Below are positions 1 to 12,060 of a stretch of DNA of 64,000 nucleotides, in pieces. A model generated the notes under the pieces. The model saw only the letters and a program-made list of their open reading frames with translations. It searched no databases and was not told the DNA's origin. Positions within the stretch are counted from its first letter, which is position 1; every line of letters begins with the position of its first letter. The stretch lies in the NCBI GenBank assembly GCA_001311565.1, contig BBBM01000004.1, positions 34,591 to 98,590 on the forward strand. Reading direction: 5' to 3'. The position numbers and the translations under genes are program-made. This DNA is from Desulfothermus okinawensis JCM 13304. Its GTDB lineage: Bacteria; Desulfobacterota; Desulfovibrionia; Desulfovibrionales; Desulfothermaceae.

Positions 1-1
1 G

Positions 2-920
2 CTATGCCCCTTTTTTTAATTTTTTTAGATTAAGTTTTTTTGATTTTACTATATGAATTTTATTAAAATCTACTTCTGAAATAACCATACTGAGGACAAT
101 TAACATCCCCCTATAATTGCCTTTAATGTCAATATTTCTCCCCCATAAAAATGGGCAAATATAGCCCCAAAAACTGGCTCACCTGAAAATATAATAGCTG
201 TCTTTGTTGGGATTGTATATCTTTGAAAGTATGTCTGGGCCCAGAACGCAAAATTTGATGCAAAAACAGAGCATATAATAATGGCCCACACTGTATTTTT
301 CTCTATTTTCAAGAGTTCACTACTATGGCCATAAAAAATGGCGAAAATTCCACTTAATAAAGCTATTGTCCCCATTTGAATAAATGCAAGATTAAATGCA
401 TTATTGTATTTTGTGTATTTATCTGTATAAATAATGTGTAGTGCTACGCATATTGCACAAAAAAAAGACAATGATATCACCTTTATTAATTTTAAGCTCT
501 CCATTTATACAGAGTAGTGAAAGTCCAATTAAAGCCATTATTGACCCAATTTTTGCATTGAATGGTATGTGTTTTTTTGAAAAAAAAAGCTATTTATTAT
601 TGGCACTATAACTACATTTAAACCTGTTACAAATCCAGCATTTGCAGCAAGCGTGTATTTTAATCCAATGGTCTGAAATGCATAAGCCAGAAACAATAGA
701 CCGCCAAGTATCATGCCATGAACAATTGTTTTTAGATGGAATTCTCTTCTACAAAAAAATTACAAAAGGTATGAAAAGAAAAAAAGGCGACTAAAAATCG
801 CTGGAATAGAAACACATATACATCAACATAGGCTATGGCATGTTTAACAATTGTAAAGGTTATGCCCCAGATAAATGTCACTGATGTGAGTACTATAAGC
901 GATTGGGATTCTTTGGTCAT
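2..920 (-). CDS. EamA-family DMT transporter (frame-broken)
   Basis: Inner-membrane drug/metabolite transporter of the EamA type; substrate unknown. The start at 920 gives MTKESQSLIVLTSVTFIWG, a typical first helix of this family. The middle part (about 731-505) contains LKYTLAANAGFVTGLN and the C-terminal half has the second EamA repeat (CVALHIIYTDKY, later FSGEPVFGAIFAHF). Total length of about 305 residues matches the usual two-repeat, ten-helix protein. The frame is lost near 760, 570-590, 478 and at a G/C run near 116; after correction it reads to a TAG at 2-4. It follows the sensor kinase gene by 17 nt on the same strand, so the two may be co-transcribed. Family confident, substrate unknown. 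Confidence 0.8.
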
Positions 921-937
921 GGGGACTAGTTTTTTTA

Positions 938-3728
938 TTAATTATTTAGAGAAGTCAACAGCTTTTTAATATAACTAGCAAATTCATAAATGGTATATGG
1001 CTTTTTAATGGCTCCTACAAATCCATATTTTTTTGTACTCCTTAAAAATTGGATGCGCAGTGTGTCCAGAGGATATTATTATTCTGGCATCTTTGTCTAT
1101 TTCAAGGATCTTTTTGCCCACATCCAATCCTCCTTCTCCACCAACAATTGTCAGGTCAAGGACCACCACATCAAAACCCTTTTTTTTTGTTTAAGGCCTC
1201 TTTATAAATTGATATGGCTTCATTGCCATTAGACACAACTGTCACCGTTCCTCCAACAATGGGCACAAGCTCTTTTATTACTTCTCTGAACATCTCTTCA
1301 TCATCCATGAGTAAAATATTAATACCTTCCAGGCTTGTATCAGGGTTATCTTTTTTAGGTTCCACAGTTATTTCTCTTTTGGCTGGTAGATATAACACAA
1401 ATTCAGTCCCTTTCCCTTTTTCACTTATGACTTCAATGTGTCCCTGGTGGTTTTTAACTATATTTTCAACAACATACAACCCAAGCCCTGTTCCTCCTTT
1501 TTTTTGTTGAAAAGTATGGCTCAAATATCCTAGACAGATTGTCTTCGTCAATTCCTGGTCCTGTGTCTTTTATTGATATACGCACATAATCACCTTCAGA
1601 TAATCCTTTGATCTCGTCCCTCTTCACATGGATATTTTGTGCCTTAATTGTTATTTTCCCTCTATCTTTCATTGCATCCTTTGCATTTATAATGAGGTTT
1701 TGGATTACTTGATCTATCTGGGTCTCATCTCCATTAATATAATATAAGTCTTCGTCAATCAAAAATTCTGCCTCAACACTTGTTCCAGCTAAAATCAGCC
1801 TTGTTAGTCCTTTGATTTTTTTTCCTATAATCAAAGGGTTTTTTTTATCTGGTTCAAACTCCGTGCTAAGTAGAATCAATTGTTTGGTGAGATTTCTTGC
1901 ATCAAGAATGGTTTTTTCTACTTTTTCAAAAAAATTTTCTTTCAAAGGCATCAATTTTTAGTTTATTTTTAACCAGTGCACAGTTGGAAACAATAGTTGC
2001 AAGTATGTTATTGAAATCATGGGCAATGCCAGCAGATATCTGGGACACTGTATTTAATTTCTCTAATCTGATTAGTTCTGCTTCCCTCTGCCTTTGTTCC
2101 CTTCCATCCCTAAAGACTATTACCACTCCTATTAATTCCCCGTCTTTCCCAAAAATTGGAGCTCCACTATCTAATATGGGAATTTTGTCACCATCTTTCC
2201 TGATTAACAGGGTGTGGTTGCCAAGACCAATTATCTTTCCTGTTTTCTTGATCTCTGTAAATGGATTATCTACTTTTTTTACCTGTTTTTTCAGATACAA
2301 TGTTAAAAACCTCTTCCAGATTTCTTCCTATAGCTTCCCCTTTTTTCCATCCAGTTATCTGTTCTGCTACTGGATTAAAAAAATTTTATCTTTCCCTCTT
2401 TGTTAGTTGATATTACCCCATCTCCAATGGAATTAAGGGTAGTTTCAAGCTCATTGGCAAGGGTGATTATCTTTTCTTCCTGTTTTTTCATATCAGTTAT
2501 GTCCTGACACAAAAAAAATTACCCTGTTGGGTCTATTTTTAAGCCTTACAGAGTTGGCGAGCACATAGACAGTTTCCCCATTGGGTTTTACATATCTTAC
2601 CTCAAGCCCTTTTAAGCTGCCATGTTTTATTATTAAATCTCTAGCCATTTTTTTGTAGGTGTTTGTCTTCTGGATGGGTCCATTCATCAATCCTCTTTCC
2701 AATTATATCTTCTTTTCTTCTACCAATGAGATTTAGATATTCTTGGTTAACGTCCAATACATATCCGTCTAAGTCCCGTTCAACCAGCCCCATATTTGCC
2801 GCGTGAATAATAGAATTTAATCTATCGTATAGTTCCCCTATCTCTATGTTTTTTTTCTATAAGTTCCCTGGTCCTTTTATCTACAATCCTTTTTAAGGAT
2901 AAAGACCATGCAAGGATAACAGTAAAAATTAACAAAAATATCACAACTGTAATAATTAAATATTTTTCCCACCAGAAATTAATTTTAACCCCTGTCCATT
3001 TACCTGTGATTTCGTTTATCTCTTTTTTTTGATATCTTATTGAAACCACTATTTATTAATTTTAATAATTCACTATTTCCATCTTTTACTGCAGCATATA
3101 CCTTTGATACGTAAATTGGTCTTTTTGAGTACTTAAAATTATCACCCCCCTTATATTTTGCCAGGTAAAAGAGCGCAATTGGTCCATCGCAAATAAATAC
3201 CTTAATTTTACCGTTTATTGCAGCTTTGACCATATCTTCAGTAGTTGGAAAGGTCTTTATATGTATATAAGGATAATTTGATTTTAAGAATTTTTCTGCA
3301 TAATCTTCACCTACAACACCAACAAGAAACCCTGAAATATCATCTATAGTTTTTATTCCAAAAATATCTTTGTGGAAAAATATTCTGGTATCAATCTGAG
3401 TATATGGTATGCTGAAATCAAAAAAATTTATCCCTCTCCTTACTGTAGAATATACCACCAACTACATCATATTTACCCTTCTTTACCCCTTCCAGTGCAT
3501 CTTTCCACTTCATTAGTCTATATTGAACCTTTATATTGGTCTTTTTCTCCCATAACTTCCATATATCCACAAAAATTCCCCGGGGTTTTCCCTTTGCATC
3601 CTTAAATTCAAAGGGGGCATAAGACTGGTCTCCCACCACAGTTATAGTCTTATTGGTGTATGAATAAAGAGTAGTGGAAAAACATATTGAGATTGTGAAA
3701 AACAATAAAAAAGATACATTTTTTTCAT
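938..3728 (-). CDS. Hybrid sensor histidine kinase with periplasmic solute-binding domain
   Basis: Membrane sensor kinase of about 925 residues. Order: signal peptide at 3728; SBP_bac_3-like periplasmic sensor (GDQSYAPFEFKDAKGKPRG, typical of amino-acid binding proteins); one transmembrane helix (about 2960-2890); two PAS domains (2700-2490 and 2440-2120); HisKA with H-box SAGIAHDFNNILATI; HATPase with N-box (LIINAKDAM), G1 (DTGPGIDED) and G2 (GTGLGLYVVENIV); C-terminal receiver with acidic pair DD and phospho-acceptor in VVVLDLTIVGGEGG. The receiver ends with KKPYTIYEFASYIKKL and stops at 938. Breaks fall at A/T runs, including the run just after the start codon (7 A where 8 give a clean signal peptide). 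No separate response regulator is adjacent. The ligand is unknown; a small amino acid or related compound is an inference from the domain. Confidence 0.88.
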
Positions 3729-3754
3729 AATATTATTCATATTATTCCTAATAG

Positions 3755-4542
3755 TTATTTATAAAATATACGGATATAGAGATCTCCTTTAAATGGTCCA
3801 AGTCTTTTCCCAAGCCCTTTTAGACGGATGGCCTTTCCTGGAATATAGTTTTCTGGTATCTTTGTAATTATTTGTGTTGGTTTTTTCTTAAATTGCGTTA
3901 TCTGAAATTTGAGTTTTGCCCCAGGTATTAGTTGATTTTTGTCCATATAAATCACGTGCTCATGGTCTAACTGTGACCTGAACCACTTTTTTTTAAATTT
4001 GATATACTAAAAATATATCCAACTTTTTTTTATCCTTTCAACTGGAGAATAACTAACTACATGGTCTAATTTTCCATCCTGGTGGTATATTGACCTCTTC
4101 TTTACTTCTCTAAATATATCTTCAAATACCTGTCTGGCAAAGGGATCCTTTAATATATTTTTTTTAAGATATCTTCCTGTGATAATTTGTTTTTTTTTCG
4201 ATTTGTTCCATTTAGATGTATCTCTTTTTTTTGATTCCCCCTTTGTCCTTGTTGTTTTATAAAAAAAATCTTTTTTTTGCAGTATAGTATGTGGCCTTTT
4301 TCTGGAAGTTTTCATATGTAGCGTGTTCTTTAGGTCTGTCTTTCTCAATAGTTTGTTTATGGTGGGTGAGCAAAAATACATATGCTTCATTTAATTCCTG
4401 AAATTTTTTTACCAGCATCCTTTAGGTTGGGATTTAGGTCTGGGTGATACAAAAAGGCAAGTTTTCTATATGTTTTTTTTATATCATCCAATGATGCATT
4501 TTTATCAATTTTTAAGATAGCTAGTGCTTTGTTTTTGTCCAT
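3755..4542 (-). CDS. DnaJ-domain co-chaperone, short form
   Basis: J-domain protein of about 260 residues. The first 65 residues form a J domain with the HPD motif ([12 protein letters not shown]), the part that stimulates DnaK ATPase. A basic low-complexity linker follows, rich in Lys, Arg and Thr. The C-terminus ([20 protein letters not shown]) resembles the end of the DnaJ substrate-binding domain. The CxxCxGxG zinc-binding repeats of true DnaJ are absent, so this is a CbpA-like or unclassified J protein. The frame breaks near 4406 and between 3955 and 4010. The start at 4542 lies 1 nt from the end of the YkgJ-type gene, so the two are probably translated from one mRNA. Confidence 0.75.
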
Positions 4543-4543
4543 A

Positions 4544-4996
4544 TCAATAATCTGAATCTATTTTTAAGGCATTGGGTGCATCTTTATCTTTTTTTTAACA
4601 AGTCATGTTCCCTTAAAAATTTAAGACCATATTTTCTAAATTCCTCAAAAGAAACATCCCTTGAAATTCCAGGGCAATACTCCTTTGCCAGAAAAAAACT
4701 GTATTCATCTTCTAAATTTCCCTTAAAAAATGGCCACGCAAGGCATATATCAGGTTTTACCATGTGAATTTTACATCCCTTGTGAGGGTTAAAAAAAAAC
4801 ACAACTGCCATCTGTTTTGGTGCTTAAAGAGTATTTTCCATCTGGGGTTTTTTTGTGTAAACTTGATCAGGAAATCACTAATTTCAATAGATAGATATTT
4901 GCAGATTCTTTCTATTTCCCTATATGTTACAATAATCCCACCTTCCCCTGTGCAACATTGCCCACACATCTTACAATCAAAGACCTGTTTATTCAT
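4544..4996 (-). CDS. YkgJ-family cysteine cluster protein
   Basis: Member of the YkgJ/Fli(B)-type zinc or iron chelating family. The N-terminus carries the diagnostic [13 protein letters not shown] motif, followed by [14 protein letters not shown] second half, in another frame, has further cysteines ([24 protein letters not shown]) in the order usual for the family. Function is not established for most members. The frame is lost near 4790 (A8 run) and again at a T run near 4598; restoring both makes the gene end at a TGA at 4546-4544, almost touching the J-domain gene downstream. It is divergent from the M24 peptidase gene at 5162. Confidence 0.75.
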
Positions 4997-5161
4997 CTTT
5001 TACATGTCCTCTAAGATATCCATTTTTTTTATAGATTGCTAATAGGGACAATTTTGTATAAACTGAAATTCCCAATGGATTTATAATCTATTTGATTTTA
5101 TCTAATTGGGCAATATTAAAAAAATTTGTATTAAAAAAAATTAAGGGATAAGGGGGAGAGC

Positions 5162-6389
5162 ATGTTTGAAGCCTTGGAAATCATACCAAGAGAAGAACTT
5201 GAGATGAGGTGGAAAAGGGTTAGAGAAATATTGGATAAATATCAACCTGAATCAGGGGGGCTAATGCTTTTGTCCAGGGTCCACATTTATTGGGCAAGTG
5301 GACATTTTGCAACAGGTGTATTCTGGTTGCCCAGGGAGGGTGAACCCTCTCTCTTTATAAGAAAAGGGATTGAGCGCGCAAAGATAGAATCACTGGTTAA
5401 AAATATATTTTCTTATCGCTCCTTTTCAGACATCATTAATATACTTAAAGAAGCAGGGGAACCTCTACCTGATGTGTTTTCAATTGAAATGGGAGGGGTT
5501 CTGTGGTCCATGGGAAAATTAATTGAAAAGAAATTTCAGGGGAAAAAAATTGCTCGATGGTGACACAATAATAAACAGGGCATGTGCCAAAAAGACCAAA
5601 TGGGAAATTTACAAATTAGAACTTGCAGGAAGCAGGCATTATAAGGGAATTTGTGAAATTGTGCCTGAAAAAAAATAAGACCAAATATGAGTGAGAGGGA
5701 AATTGGAGAGAAAATATTAGACACATATATGTCCCTTGGTCACTCTGGCATTTTGCGTATGCAAGGAGCATATGAGGAACTATTTATTGGGCACATAAGC
5801 TCTGGTGATTCAGGTATTTATCCAACCTGTTTTAATGGACCTGTTGGAGGTAGGGGGATACATGCAGCAGTTCCCCATTTTGGCTATGATGGGAAGGTTT
5901 GGAAGGAAAAAGAATTACTTATGGTGGATACTGTATTTTCCCTGGAAGGCTATCACACAGATAAATCCCAACTCTTTTTTTTCTGGAAAACAAGCAGATA
6001 TGCCAAAGGATGTGAGAAAGGCCCAGGAATTTTGTCTCATGGTGCAAACAGAATGTGCCAAGATGTTAGTTCCAGGTGAGTCACCTGAGAATATTTATGC
6101 CTTTGCTATTGATTTAGCCAAAAAGTATGGATTTGAAGAAGGTTTTATGGGGCTTTCTGGTAATAAGGTTCCATTTATAGGTCATGGTATAGGTTTATAT
6201 CTAAATGAATGGCCTCCAATAGCAAAAAGATTTACAGATCCACTAGAAGAGGATATGGTAATCGCCCTGGAGCCAAAGATTGGAATACCAGATATTGGCA
6301 TGGTTGGAGTTGAGAATACCTTTTTGGTCACTTCTAGTGGGGGAGTTTCCTTAACAGGAGATAAGTTTGATGTTATTTTTATTGAGTAA
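5162..6389 (+). CDS. M24-family metallopeptidase (Xaa-Pro peptidase-like)
   Basis: Cytoplasmic creatinase/aminopeptidase P-fold enzyme of about 405 residues. The N-terminal creatinase-like domain spans about 5162-5640; the pita-bread catalytic domain follows. Metal ligands are visible in family order: D in MVDTVFSLEGYHTDKSQLFF, H in PFIGHGIGLYLNEWP, E in VIALEPKIGIP and E in GMVGVENTFLV. The start at 5162 follows a strong GGGGGAG ribosome-binding site. Frames are lost near 5548, 5668 and 5975 at A/T runs. It is the first gene of a plus-strand series leading to the NifA-type regulator and glnD. Prolidase versus aminopeptidase P activity cannot be told apart from sequence. Confidence 0.85.
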
Positions 6390-6490
6390 AAAAAGATTGG
6401 CTTTTGTAATTTGGGTATATTGGCAAAAGGAGAAGTGCCTAACATTAATCCAAGTTTTAATAAATTCGGATTAGGTCCACAAATAGAAGT

Positions 6491-8008
6491 ATGAATTTAA
6501 CTTACAATGATCTACTTGCACTTTATGAAATAGCCAAGTTAGTTGCCTCTGAAGATGATATAAGGGACCTTATGTTAAAGGTCTTAGATATCTTGAATGA
6601 GAAACTTGGCATGAATAGGGGGATGATTTCTGTCTTAGACCTCCAATCTGGGGAAGTTTGGTTAGATGTGGCCAGGGGCGTTGAAATTGGTAAGGAGAAG
6701 ATTACCTATAGGCCTGGGGAGGGAATAACAGGCAAGGTTGCCCAGACAGGTAGGCCAATGGCAATAGCAAATTTAGGAAAAGAAGCGCATTTTTTTGGAC
6801 AGGACTGGTGCAAGGAAGACCATTGACAGAAAAGAACTCTCTTTTTTGTGTGTTCCAATTTTTTTACAAGGGAAAGGTAGTTGGAATTTTATCAGCAGAC
6901 AAGCTGTCAAAAGAAGTGGAAGATCTGGATAAAGAGTTAAATCTTCTATCTTCTGTGGCTCACCTGCTTGGGAAGGCAGTTTATTTTAGGGCAGTTGAAG
7001 AGGAAAACAGAAAGCTCAGAAAGCAACTGGCCACTGCCAGACGCCCAAAGACCAATATAATTGGCAGATCCAAAGGAATACTCACAGTTTTAAAACTAAT
7101 AGATCAAGTTGCAGACACTGATACCACTGTGCTTATTATTGGGGAGACTGGGACGGGAAAAGAGCTTGTGGCCAGCGCTATCCATGAAAATAGTGGCAGG
7201 GCCAAGGGACCTTTTATAAAAATAAATTGTGCTGCGATGCCTGAGAGCCTTCTTGAAAGTGAGTTATTTGGCCATGAAAAAGGTGCTTTTACAGGGGCAG
7301 CCTATAGGAGAAAGGGATGCTTTCAAGAGGCCCATAAGGGGACTATATTTTTAGATGAAATTGGTGAACTTTCCCCAATGGCACAGGCAAAACTACTTAG
7401 GGTGTTACAAGAAAAGGAGATCCAGCCAGTTGGATCTTCCAGGACCATTAAAGTGGATGTCAGGGTAGTAGCTGCTACAAATAAAAATTTAGAGGAGGAA
7501 GTAGCAAAAGGCCGTTTTCGCTCAGACCTATTTTTTAGGTTAAATATCTTCCCAATTTATCTTCCTCCACTAAGGGAGAGATGTTCTGACATTTTACTCT
7601 TGGCTGATTTTTTTTGTAAGTAAGTATTCAAAAATTTTTAAAAAGGATGTAAAAAGACTTTCCACAAGTGCAATTGACATGCTCATGTCATATCACTGGC
7701 CAGGAAATGTAAGAGAATTGGAAAATTGTATAGAGCGTGCAGTACTTATTGCAGAGGGGCATACCATTGAATCCCATCATATGCCACCTTCCCTGCAAAC
7801 TAGCTTAAAGGGCGAACAGGGTAAAATACATGGTAAATTTGATATCTTAGTGGCAAATTTTGAAAAAGACTTAATTATTGACGCCTTAAAAGAGACCAAT
7901 GGAAATCAAAGTGCTGCAGCAAAGATACTTGGTACTACCAAAAGAATAATCCAGTATAAAATAAAGAAGTATGGCATAGACCCCAAACGATTCAAAAAAA
8001 AGAAATAA
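6491..8008 (+). CDS. NifA-type sigma-54-dependent transcriptional activator
   Basis: Bacterial enhancer-binding protein of about 505 residues that activates sigma-54 promoters. N-terminal GAF domain (6491 to about 7010); AAA+ domain with Walker [16 protein letters not shown], the sigma-54 contact loop GAFTGA (in [16 protein letters not shown]), Walker B ([13 protein letters not shown]) and the arginine-finger region [11 protein letters not shown]-terminal Fis-type helix-turn-helix ([27 protein letters not shown]). The GAF-AAA-HTH layout matches NifA rather than NtrC, which has a receiver. Breaks at a T7 run (6790-6796) and near 7610. It lies 12 nt upstream of glnD, which suggests a role in nitrogen control. 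I cannot name the target genes. Confidence 0.9.
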
Positions 8009-8020
8009 ATACTAGGCGCC

Positions 8021-10594
8021 ATGGATTTAGCCAAGAAACTCTCAAAAAAAATTAAAGGAAAAAAAGAGATAGTTTTAAACAGCTATGTGTTCAGGAAGTA
8101 GTGGGTTTAAATTCAGTTTTGGCCTATGCTGATGATGTTATCAGTTGTATTTCATCCCATCTAAAAGGGTTTAACTTTGATAGGTTTTGTGTAGTTGCAT
8201 CTGGTGGCCTGGGTAGGGGAGAGATAAGCTTTGACTCTGATCTGGACCTTGTTTTTTTATATAAAAATAAACTCTCAAAAGAATCGAAAAAAAATTGTGG
8301 AATCCATTATATCTTCTCTATGGGACGCTGGATTTGAGGTGGGTCAACAGGTCTCCTCAGTATCAGGGCTCAATAAACTAATTAGATCTGACTTTCCCGC
8401 CTACACCTCCCTCCTGGAAACCAAGTTTTTAGGTGGTGACAAATATCTCTACAAAAAAATTTACCACGAACCTTATCAAAGAGATTACCACCACCAGACA
8501 GAAAAGGAACTTTTTGAAGAAATTAAAAGAGTATAGGGAAGAGAGGATAAAACAATATGGTGAAAGCATTTACTTAATTGAGCCAACATAAAAGAGGGGC
8601 TTGGGGGAATGAGAGATATTCACTGTATAAGATGGGGAGGTGTGGTCTGCTTAAATACCCCTGATTTAAGTACTATTATGTCCCTTGGATGGATAAATCA
8701 AGATGAGCTCCAGTGGTTATTAAATGGTTATGATTTTTTTGTGGAAAACCCGGATACAACTACATATTATTGGTGGGAACAAAAAAAGAACAATTGAGTC
8801 TATACGATCAGCATTCAATTGCTAAAACAATGGGATTTTCCCATGGAGATACTATATCATCTGAAGAAGCATTCATGAGGATGTATTATACACATACCTC
8901 AAGGATAAAGAGGGTAACCAATTTTTTTTATTGATAAACTATTTGATAGATTTGTTGAGAAAAATAAGAGGAAAAAGGAAAAAATAATTCCAGGACCTTT
9001 TATTGTTAAAAATAATTTGATACAGTTTAAAGATGCAGATGATGTAAATATTAGGCCTGAAATTTTAATGGAGATTTTCTGGAATGCATCAAAGATGGAT
9101 CTTAAATTTCACCACGAGACAGGAAGGGTGATAAGAGAAAATTTAGATTTAGTAGAACAGATTAGGAATAATGAAAAAGTAGTCAATATGTTTTTCGATA
9201 TTTTATTAAATGAGAAAAATAGTTTTGATATATTGAAAGTTATGCATGAAACAAAATTTTTGGATACATTTATACCTGAATTTTTACATCAGAGGTATAG
9301 GGTTCAGTATGATACTTACCATATATATACAGTAGATGAACATTCACTGCGAACTGTTAAGGTATTACATGAATTAAAAAAATAGTGAATATTCTTATTT
9401 ATTTGACCAGGGTGTAAATCTAAAAATTTTATTTTTAGCAGGATTATTACATGATATTGGAAAGGGATATGGAAAAAGTCACTCAAAAGTAGGTAGTAAA
9501 CTGGCAATGGAGATTGGAAAAAGACTTTTTCTTACAAAAGAAGAAATAGAACTTTTATGTTTTTTTAGTGGAAAATCATCTCTTGCTTGCTGAAACTGCT
9601 TTAAAAAGGGACTTAGAAGATGAAAAGCCTGTTGAGAGCTGCGCCATTAAAATAGGATCCTTAAAGAGGTTATATATGTTATTTTTGCTCCAGATTGCAG
9701 ATTCCATTGCTACAGGAGATAGGGCATGGAATAAGTGGAGAAAGACCCTTTTAGAAGAAATCTTTATTAAAGTGAGGAATATCCTAAAAGGCGAAACCTT
9801 AAATGGAGGAGATATTGGAAGTATAATAGAAGAGGTTAAAGAAAGGGTAATTGCACTGGCAGACAAAAATCATATACCAAACATAAAGACATGGTTGAAC
9901 GACCTCTCTATTCGATATCTACTTAGTCAAGCCCCTGAAGATATTTACCTTCACTACAATTTGGAAAAATTGTTCACACAAAAAAAGGGATGTTGTCTTA
10001 AATTTAAGACCCTTAAAAAAATGGATTTTGGGAACTTGTCTTTATTTCTGAGGACCATCCAAAGTTATTTGACTTTATAACAGGTGTGTTGTGGGTAAAT
10101 GGTGTTAATGTATTGGCAGCTGATATATTTACAAGGAGATATAATGTAGCTGTTGATATTATAACAGTGGAAAATATACCGGACCCCTTTAATATTCAAA
10201 GGTTTTGTGAGAGAATAAAAAAACACACTAAAAAAAATTACTATCGGGACAGTTAGATTTAAAAGAACTTTATAAAAAGAAATGTTACACACATTTTGAC
10301 AAATATAGATTTATCAGAATAAATGATAGGGTAGTAATAAATGAAGAGGCTTCAGATTTCTATACAATTATTGAGGTATATACATGGGAGAGGCCTGGTG
10401 TATTACATACCATTTCAAAGGTTTTGCATGAGTTTGATCTAAATATAAAGGTAGCAAAGATTTCTACTCCAGGGGAACAGGTAGTGGATGTTTTTTTATG
10501 TGACCACAAATAACGGTGAGAAGATACAAGATCCCAAAACACATGAAAAAAATAAAAAAAAGCCCTAATTAATGCATTGAAGGAGCTTAGCTAG
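8021..10594 (+). CDS. glnD: Bifunctional PII uridylyltransferase / uridylyl-removing enzyme GlnD
   Basis: Nitrogen sensor that uridylylates PII when glutamine is low and deuridylylates it when glutamine is high. About 855 residues, as expected. Domains: nucleotidyltransferase with GGLGRGEISFDSDLDLVFLY (metal-binding DxD), helical region with LGGMRDIH-type motif near 8600, HD domain with LLHDIGKGYGKSHSKVG (about 9445-9490), and two C-terminal ACT domains (EDHPKLFDFITGVLWVNG near 10055; YTWERPGVLHTISKVLHEF near 10380). About ten frame breaks, for example at an A7 run (8059-8065) where 8 As restore frame. The end at 10594 is 3 nt before the next start, so it is operonic with the CNNM gene. Confidence 0.9.
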
Positions 10595-10597
10595 GTT

Positions 10598-11654
10598 ATG
10601 TGGCTTCTTGTTATCTCTTTTGGCCTGGCAGTTGGTGTCTCTGCTTTGTGCTCCCTCACTGAGGCAGTTTTATATTCTGTGTCGTGGAGTTATATTGAGA
10701 GCCTCAGAAAAAAAGGGGAAAAAGTCAGGAGAGATATTATATCAGTTAAAATCAAATATAGACAGACCAATAACCGCAATCTTGACATTAAATACAGTTG
10801 CTAATACAGCAGGGGCATCCATAGCTGGCGCTGCTGCCATGTCAGTATTTGGAGAAGAGAAATTATATATTTTTTCCATAGTTTTTACCCTTACCATCCT
10901 GTTTTTCTCAGAAATTATTCCAAAAACAGTAGGGGTTTTATACAACAGGTTTTTTTGCAACAATACTGGCAAGGCCACTTATGGGCATGGTGATTTTATT
11001 TTTGCCAATTATAAATATTATTAGTTTTACAATTAGGTTCTTTGAAAAAGGTAAAAGTAGGGGATTAGATACTTCTGAAGAGGATGTTTTGGCACTTGTG
11101 AGTTTATCTAGAAAAACAGGAGTATTAAAACACTTTGAAGAAAAATATATAAATAATGTACTGGAACTTGACAAAAAAACGGGTTATGCAGGTGATGACA
11201 CCTCGTACTGTAATGTTTTCTCTTCCTGCTGAGATGAGTATAGATGACTCAATAGATGTTGACAAAATGTGGCATATAGCAGGGTACCAATTTTTTTTAA
11301 TGGAGATATAGAAGACATTCGGGGAATTGTCTATAAAGTTGATGTACTTAGGTGTATAATTAAGGGTCAAGGGAATAAAAAAACTATATGAACTCAAAAA
11401 ACCAGTCCATTTTGTGCTGGAGACTATTACTCTGGATAGACTCCTTCTTACATTTTTGGAATCCAGGATACCAATGGCTATTGTTTTAGATGAGTATGGT
11501 GGTATCTCAGGGCTTATTACATTGGAAGATATCCTTGAGGAGATATTGGGTAAAGAGATAGTTGATGAAACTGACAGGGTTGAGGACATGAGGAGACTTG
11601 CAGAGAAGAAAAAAACAGGAGATCTTTTCTAAGATAGGGGAGGATAATAAATGA
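10598..11654 (+). CDS. CNNM/CorC-type membrane protein with CBS domains
   Basis: DUF21 (CNNM) membrane domain followed by a CBS pair, often annotated hemolysin-related and now linked to Mg2+/Co2+ transport. The N-terminus (LAVGVSALCSLTEAVLYSVS) and the segment NTVANTAGASIAGAAAM are typical of the CNNM domain. The CBS region includes VMTPRTVMF-like sequence near 11195 and the conserved ending IPMAIVLDEYGGISGLITLEDILEEILG. There is no obvious CorC_HlyC C-terminal domain. Breaks near 10730, 10945, 11175, 11290 and 11610. As written the last frame stops at 11632; with six instead of seven As near 11610 it reads to a TGA at 11652-11654 overlapping the ccmE start (ATGA), which I prefer. Confidence 0.8.
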
Positions 11655-12060
11655 AAAAAATCAAAAAAAACAGACTTATTTAATAGCTTTTTTTGCTAAT
11701 TTTTTTCTGGATTTATATTTCTTGTATATACATCTATTAAATCTGAGAGTGTTTATTTCTTAAATGTATCTGAGGCGCTTGCAAAGGAGAAATCAGACCT
11801 AAAAAAATGCCAGGTTATTTGGAATAGTGGGAAAAAATATAGAAAAAAAAGGGGAATACATAGAATTTCCTTTATTGGACAAGGACTATCCAGAGAAAAA
11901 GATTTTAGTAAAATATAGCGGTGGTATTCCTGATACCTTTAAAATTGGAAGTGAAGTCATAGTTGAAGGAGGTTTTACTAAAAACGTATTTAACGCAAAG
12001 GTACTTATGACCAAGTGTCCATCAAAATATCAAAAAAGAAACAGAAAGGATGTTGGATAA
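11651..12060 (+). CDS. ccmE: Cytochrome c maturation heme chaperone CcmE, CxxxY type
   Basis: Periplasmic membrane-anchored heme chaperone that takes heme from CcmC and passes it to CcmF. It has an N-terminal transmembrane anchor (about 11690-11740), then the OB-fold core (LFGIVGKNIEKKGEYIEF, LVKYSGGIPDTFKIGSEVIV). The C-terminus reads VLMTKCPSKYQKR: a cysteine in a CxxxY motif replaces the usual heme-binding HxxxY histidine. This variant is known from Desulfovibrio and archaea. Frame lost in the N-terminal 30 residues and at an A7 run near 11805. The TAA stop overlaps the ccmF ATG (TAATG), giving translational coupling. Confidence 0.9.

Noticed and set aside
1214..1510. Plus-strand open frame of about 98 codons
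   Set aside because: Lies antisense to the HATPase and receiver parts of the hybrid kinase, whose motifs are unmistakable.
1897..2406. Long plus-strand frame of 169 codons
   Set aside because: Antisense to the PAS and H-box region of the kinase; rich in Phe, Leu and Ser as expected from reversed AT-rich coding DNA.
11125..11589. Minus-strand frame of 154 codons
   Set aside because: Antisense to the CBS domains of the CNNM protein; no ribosome-binding site or motif.
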